Shown piece by piece: positions 59,003-64,000 of a stretch of 64,000 bases of DNA. Positions within the stretch are counted from its first letter, which is position 1; every line of letters begins with the position of its first letter. The position numbers and the translations under genes were made by a program. A model generated the notes under the pieces. The model was not told where the DNA came from. It saw only the letters and a list, made by a program, of their open reading frames with translations, and did not search any database. The stretch is taken from assembly GCF_036850765.1 (NCBI RefSeq), contig NC_089492.1, forward strand, positions 168,080,296 through 168,144,295, given 5' to 3'. This DNA is from Saccopteryx bilineata. Its lineage: Eukaryota; Chordata; Mammalia; Chiroptera; Emballonuridae.

Positions 59003-59324
59003 GATTCAATCTTAAAACAAAATAAGAGGGTGTTTTATCATATAATAATTTTTACACTTAAAAGTAACTACAATTATGTAAAATGATGTTTGTAAAACAT
59101 TACTTGCCTTCTGGTTATGTTCAATCCAATAGTTGTTGCCCTTTAACTCCAATGTAAAAACCAATGCATGGCATTAACTGTAACAAAAAAATTAAAATTG
59201 CATAAAAACTAGAGCATGCACCGAAAAATGAATTTCAGATTTGTAATCAGTGATGCAGAAATATATAGAAACAGTTCTAAAACCTCATGCAACAGAAAAT
59301 GAAAAATATTGTTCCCCAGTGTTA

Positions 59325-60435
59325 TTATTTTCTTTTAAATTACAGTTTACATTTAATATTATTTTGTATTAGTTTAAGGTGTAAAGTATAGTGGTTAGAC
59401 AATCATATACTTTACAAAGTTGTCTCTGATATTTCTAATAGCCACCTGGTACCATACATACTTATTATAATATTATTTACTATATTTCTTATGCTGTACT
59501 TTACATCCCCAGGACTACTTAGTAACTACAATTTTTACTTCTCAATCCCTTCACCTTTCTCACCTATCCAGTCTTCTAACTTTCTTTCCTTTCTTATTTG
59601 CAAACACAGTTGAAATTGACCAAAAAGGCCCGTTTTGTTTTGTTTTGTTTTCAATATAACTGTCACCGAAACAAGCTGGGATTCATGTTGACATCACCCT
59701 TTCAGCCAACTCACTAGAGACAGGGACCAAGTAGGTATAAGAGCATTTTTAATTCAGATTGAAGCAACTTGATAAGGCTGGAGACTCCAGTCTGAATAAC
59801 TAGCCTGAACAGCCTCCTGATGCTGATTGGTTTTATAGGGTTCAGGGACTGTTAGTAACAATATAAAAGGCAAAAGTTCATGTAGTTAGTCATGTAACAA
59901 TGTGCAGGAGGTGGGAGTTTAGTTGACAGGAATGTCTCCCTGGGAAATTCTTTTGATTTTGACATAAGCACAGTTAGGATTGTCCTATCTGTTGTACTTC
60001 AGGTGTTTCCCAGGAACAGCTGGGACCTGGAGCCTCTGAGAGCATCTGCCTCTGGGAATTGTCTGCAAAAAGACTCCTTGTTTTCATAGGATACAAAGTA
60101 AACATTAAAGATTTGTGAGCTAAGTTTCTAATTAATTTATAGGCCTTAACTTTTCACAGTAAATCCTGTGGCTTAGCTCATTTTGAAGGCCCTGTAGCTC
60201 ATACCCTTCGAGCTATGTGACTCACAGTGGTTTTGATCATCTCCTAACTGACATCTATTATGTTATTCTTTGGCGTCAGCATCTTATAGATTTACAAAGA
60301 ACATGAGAGGAAAAACCTTGTCCAGTGTAGCATAGAGCCAGAACAATTTTTGCTTTATATTCAGTGATGGAACAAGTTGCTACTATCCACCAAGAAATAA
60401 GCTGGAAAAGAACAATAATAACCAATGTTGTTAAG
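59325..60435. other. Unassigned; possible LTR at 59640-60160
   Basis: 59640-60160 has LTR-like features (ttggttttatagggttcagg, aggcaaaagttcatgtag) but I found no borders or TSD. No gene. Confidence 0.35.
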
Positions 60436-60439
60436 CTTC

Positions 60440-60610
60440 CATCATTTTTATCTATTTTCTCTACATTGCATGAAAACTTTGCAACATAAGGATTATTATT
60501 AACACTGCTTTATACATAAGAAAACTGGGGTTTTTATACATAAGAAAACTGATATTCAGAGGGGTTCACAAACTGACCTGAGTTCTTACTCCTGAGATTT
60601 CTCTCCTCAC
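60440..60610 (-). repeat. MIR/L2-like ancient fragment with small tandem duplication
   Basis: Antisense MIR-like text (ataagaaaactgatattcag). An 18-base unit ttatacataagaaaactg is duplicated at about 60509-60552. Confidence 0.5.
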
Positions 60611-60915
60611 TCTTGCCCATCTACTGATCTCATAACAAAGCCCTTTATCAAATCATGTGCACAGCCCATTTTGGTATTTTCAATATAAATCAACCACAGT
60701 AAGAAACTATTTTGGTTGCTTTATACCTTGTATATGACTCATCTGTGACAAAGACTGGTCAGGGCAACCCATGCCAGGCCTTGGGAAATCAGTTTATTTG
60801 CAGAGAAGGTACTAGGTGTTTAGGCTATGCAGGGCCTATGCCAGGAACTGGAGAGCCTGTGAGAAAATGCAAGCCACACTCCTACACACCAGAGCCTAAA
60901 ATCTGGTCCTAACAT
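60611..60915. other. Unassigned
   Basis: Short open frame 60712-60912 (66 residues) has no recognisable features. No gene. Confidence 0.35.
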
Positions 60916-60916
60916 T

Positions 60917-61560
60917 TTGGTATTTTTTTATTTAGACAATTAATTTTAACAGAGTGACATTGATCAATTAGAGTACATAGAATCATAGAAAACACCTACA
61001 GGTTATTTTGACATTTGATTATGTTGTATATCCATCACCCAAAATCATATTGGACTGAGTCATCTTTTATTTGGTTTTCTTCGTGCCCTTCCTCTCCCCT
61101 AACCCCCTCCCTTCCTTCCCTTCCCCTCCCTCTGGTAACCACTGCATTCCTATTCATGTCCCTGAGTCTCAATTTTGTGTCCCACCTATGTATGGAATCA
61201 TACAGTTCTTAGTTTTTTCTGATTTACTTATTTTAATCAGTATAATGTTATCAAGGTCCATCTATGTTGTCATAAATGATCCAATGTCATCATTTCTTAT
61301 GGCTGAGTAGTATTCCATAGTATATATGTACCACATTTTCTTTATCCAGTCAACTATTGAAGGGCTTTTTGGTTGTTTCCATGTCTTGGCCACTGTGAAC
61401 AATGCTGCAATGAACATGGGGCTACATGTGTCTTTAAATACCCATGTTTTTTAGTTTTGGGGGTATATACCCAGTAGAGCGATTGCTGGGTCATATGGTA
61501 GGAACCACCACACTTTCTCCCATAATGGTTGTACTAATTTACATTCCCACCAACAGTGGA
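60917..61560 (-). mobile_element. Antisense L1 3' end
   Basis: 3' UTR complement (tttttttatttagacaatta) followed by ORF2 C-terminal codons on the minus strand. It carries the same 3' UTR type as the L1s at 1-3.2 kb and is cut at about 61560 by the next L1. Confidence 0.88.
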
Positions 61561-61568
61561 TGAGGGAG

Positions 61569-61591
61569 TGATGTCACGGAAATGGCGCCAT
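61569..61591 (+). promoter_or_regulatory. CRE-like and YY1-like sites, second L1
   Basis: tgatgtca (61569-61576) is the CRE palindrome with its CpG changed to TG. atggcgccat (61582-61591) contains a YY1-like core on both strands. Confidence 0.5.
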
Positions 61592-61985
61592 GAGCAGCGC
61601 GTCTGACAGATCTCCCCAAAATCTCAACAAATTTATCAACTAGAAACAGAAAAATTTATCCTCGGAGCATTCCGGAGTTCCACACACACTGAAAGTGAAA
61701 GGACTGTTATCACTTGAATCTGAGAGACTGGTCAGAGCTGAGGGTGTGGAAGAAGCTAACTACTGCACGGATGTTCATTCAAGCCGAGGAGGGAGTACGC
61801 CTGTGGTGAGTCAACCCACGCGTGCAACTGCCCGCCTACACTCTGCAAGCAGCTGCTAGTGTGCCGTGAGAAATCGCGCATGTGCGCAAGCCCCATGCCG
61901 TGGTCCGGTCGCAGAGCGAGCTCCCTTGCACCACAAGTGTCCCCAGCGGCCCGCGCACTGCAAGTGAGAGTCCCCAGCCACCGGC

Positions 61986-62107
61986 ATGCCTAGAGCACCC
62001 CATTCGCTCATGTGCCCTGAACGTCTCACTCGCCCACACGCCCAGAGCACCCCACTCGCCCGCACGCCCAGAGTGCCCCATTCTCCCCCGCGCCCAGTGC
62101 ACCCCAG
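61986..62107 (+). repeat. GC-rich minisatellite in the L1 5' UTR
   Basis: About four imperfect units of 26-27 bases around cgcccacacgcccagagcac. The units at 62031 and 62057 are the closest pair. Confidence 0.75.
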
Positions 62108-64000
62108 CCGCCAGCGGCAAGGCAAGCGGGAAAGGTGCTAAAGCTATCTTCCCTACTCCGGAGATTCTCTCCGTGGTCGGGGCACCTCACCCAGCCATTC
62201 AAGCTAACAATCAAGCATTGGGGGAGGGACGCAGGGGCAGCTTGAAATACTTTCTGGAGCACAGCTGCGGATCCAATCACTGAAATTAGCTTAACCCACG
62301 AAATCTGCGCACCCACAGGGCTCTAATTGATAAGATCTCTCAGTTCAGCGATCCAAGACAAGAGGCTTGATATTTTAGTGCCTCTCGCTAAAAGGGTGGG
62401 GGCAACTTCTGATTGACAGAGGCTTCATATTCACGTATATACGCTAATAAGAGGGACTTGGCAGATGTTAAGATCTATACAGCAAGCAGCGACTAGTGCC
62501 TCTTCTTCCCAGCCAAAACAGGCTACAAAGTGTGGAAAGCCTGGGTTGAGTGGTCCAACTGAATGCTAGGTGCTGAACAGTCACCTTGACAACAATTGAC
62601 TCCCAGCCCCGCCTGATTACGCTGGAGGCTCTGACTGCCAGAGCCTTACCCAAAGCCTTGCGCTGAGTGGGGATAGAGTGGGGATTTCCTAGCTCTTTGA
62701 GCCTCTTACTCCCCAGGCAGAAGCAGTAGCAGCCTTATAGCTGGATCACCAGGCTGCTAATTCAGGAAGAAGAGACTAGGAGAGAGACTCCAGAAAGCAA
62801 ACTCTCTCATTGTTGGACCCTGCAAACACCAACAAGCCTTGACTACCAGTGAGACTAAAGCCAATTATATGACATTGCCATAGAATCCCATCAACTGCAA
62901 ATCCCTACCTAAGCGTGACACAGGGGCAGAGCCTGGGGTACAGAGTCACTGACCAGGAAGAGGGAGAGAAAAGAAAAAGGAAGAAGTTAACCTCTCAAAA
63001 TCAAGAAAAATCCACAGACTTTATAACTTGTTCCACTAATTTTTCATTGTTGTTGTTTGTTTCTTCTATCTTATTTCCCTTATTATTATTATTTCTATTT
63101 CCTCCACCTCAGTCATTTTATTCTCTGCCCATCTTATGCTTCCATTTTCTTGAACTACACTACCCATGAGAGTTATATTTTATTTCTTTTCTTCATCCTC
63201 ACTCTCCTTTAGGGTTACACTCCAAAACCCTTAACTCTCACTCTCTCCCCTTTTGTTTTTTTTTCTTTTCCTTTTTTCTTCCTTTGTTTTTCTCTTTTTC
63301 TTAGTTTTTCCTTTCTATTCATTTCTTCTTTTCTCCTTTTACTTTTCCTCCCATTCAGTTCTCAATCACGAACAAATTATTTAATTTGGGACTCAAGTTT
63401 TTTGTGCTTATTTTTTTTTTTTTTGCTTTTGTTTTTGGTTTTCTTTTGTTTGTATGTTTTTGTGACATTTTGGGTACTTTTTACTTTGCTTTTTAACTCA
63501 TTAGCACTCCTCTCAACCTAAGGTCTCCATTGTATTTAGTCTATGCTCCACTTAATACAACAGATTTTTACTTATTATTTTTATTTTTTTTCTTCTTTAA
63601 TTATTATTTTTTTGCTCCTTTTTTCTGTTTCCCTCTTATCCCTCTCATTATATCTCTAGTAGACCATCACTTACAAGCAAATCATTTTATACTTGTCTAA
63701 GATTTTCTCCTTTTTTTTTGCATTTAGTAGGTCCCTACTCGCTTTTTTGCCCCTTGAACTCTTCATCCCAAATCAGGCCCTCCGTTATAGGCAGTTTTTG
63801 TTCCATTTAGCATAATATAATTCACAGATCATCACAATATTTCCCTAAGGAGGGGAGAGGAGGGGAAGAGAAGAAAAAAAAAAGGGGAAAATAATAAATT
63901 ATTACTGTGTTTTTTTGTGGGGTGTTTTTCTTTTTTTCTTTTTTTTTACTTTTTATTCTTTATTAATTCTAATTAGTGCTATCAACAAGACCGCCCTCAG

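Larger units (their letters stand above)
56894..59321 (-). mobile_element. DNA transposon with CACTGGGG ends, superfamily unresolved
   Basis: Left end cactggggaacaaaattttt and right-end complement cactggggaacaatattttt are near-identical inverted repeats (19 of 20). The flank tta occurs on both sides (56891-56893 and 59322-59324), a 3-bp TSD candidate. It codes on the minus strand. TTA and CACT ends fit CACTA-type elements; PIF/Harbinger is an alternative. Internally deleted and interrupted by SINE-A. Confidence 0.82.
61569..64000 (+). mobile_element. Second L1, complete 5' UTR, continues beyond the window
   Basis: Starts tgatgtcacggaaatggcgcc, aligned to the young L1 start. The last bases, ctatcaacaagaccgccctcag, correspond to the bases directly before the ORF1 ATG at 49313, so ORF1 should start at 64001. 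The first 1 kb differs from the other copy; 62.6 kb onward is homologous. Confidence 0.9.

Noticed and set aside
56894..59321. Assignment of the CACTGGGG element to the hAT class
   Set aside because: The flank is a 3-bp TTA and not an 8-bp duplication, and the protein lacks hAT dimerisation motifs.
61882..62283. 133-codon GC-rich frame in the L1 leader
   Set aside because: It covers the minisatellite and CpG-rich leader. Open frames also exist on the other strand, and there is no homology to ORF0 or ORF1.

Overview
The window is repeat-dominated mammalian nuclear DNA, and the repeats point to a bat. Three tRNA-derived SINE families recur throughout. SINE-A opens with ccctggccggttggctcag, SINE-B with tgacctgtggtggcacagtgg, and SINE-C has a body reading gagcaaagctcaccagcttgg. 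From memory they match SINEs of horseshoe and leaf-nosed bats (Rhin-1 type, Yinpterochiroptera). That placement is an inference. I found no host protein-coding gene, no functional tRNA or rRNA, and nothing bacterial. Every recognisable coding stretch belongs to a mobile element.

Layout. 1-7.95 kb: three same-strand L1 pieces, the first young. 8.0-10.3 kb: a rearranged SINE, then a decayed endogenous retrovirus (env transmembrane remnant plus 3' LTR). 10.3-12.5 kb: old MIR/L2-like and SINE fragments. 12.5-22.05 kb: one older full-length-type L1 broken by SINEs, a hAT miniature element and a twin-primed L1. 22-25.8 kb: low-repeat DNA. 25.8-27.5 kb: a deleted hAT transposon with a perfect 8-bp target-site duplication (TSD). 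27.5-41.8 kb: mixed LTR fragments, SINEs, ancient L1, a Tigger relic and another hAT miniature element. 41.8-56.9 kb: a five-level nest, SINE-C split by a solo LTR, split by a hAT transposon, split by an antisense L1, split by a young L1. 56.9-59.3 kb: a DNA transposon with CACTGGGG ends and an unresolved superfamily. 59.3-64 kb: low-repeat DNA, an antisense L1 3' end, and the complete 5' UTR of a second young-type L1 whose ORF1 should start at or just past the window edge.

How the parts relate. L1 supplies the endonuclease and reverse transcriptase, and the SINEs carry internal pol III promoters and A-rich tails consistent with L1-driven copying. TSDs resolve many insertions, so their order can be read directly. 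The most notable observations are a young L1 that keeps its 5' end but stops inside ORF2 and is still flanked by a 15-bp TSD; a tandem-monomer promoter in that L1; two related L1s with different promoter modules; the five-level nest with a paralogous empty site; and the CACTGGGG transposon. All coordinates and alignments were read by eye, so boundaries not tied to a TSD may be off by about 5-20 bases.
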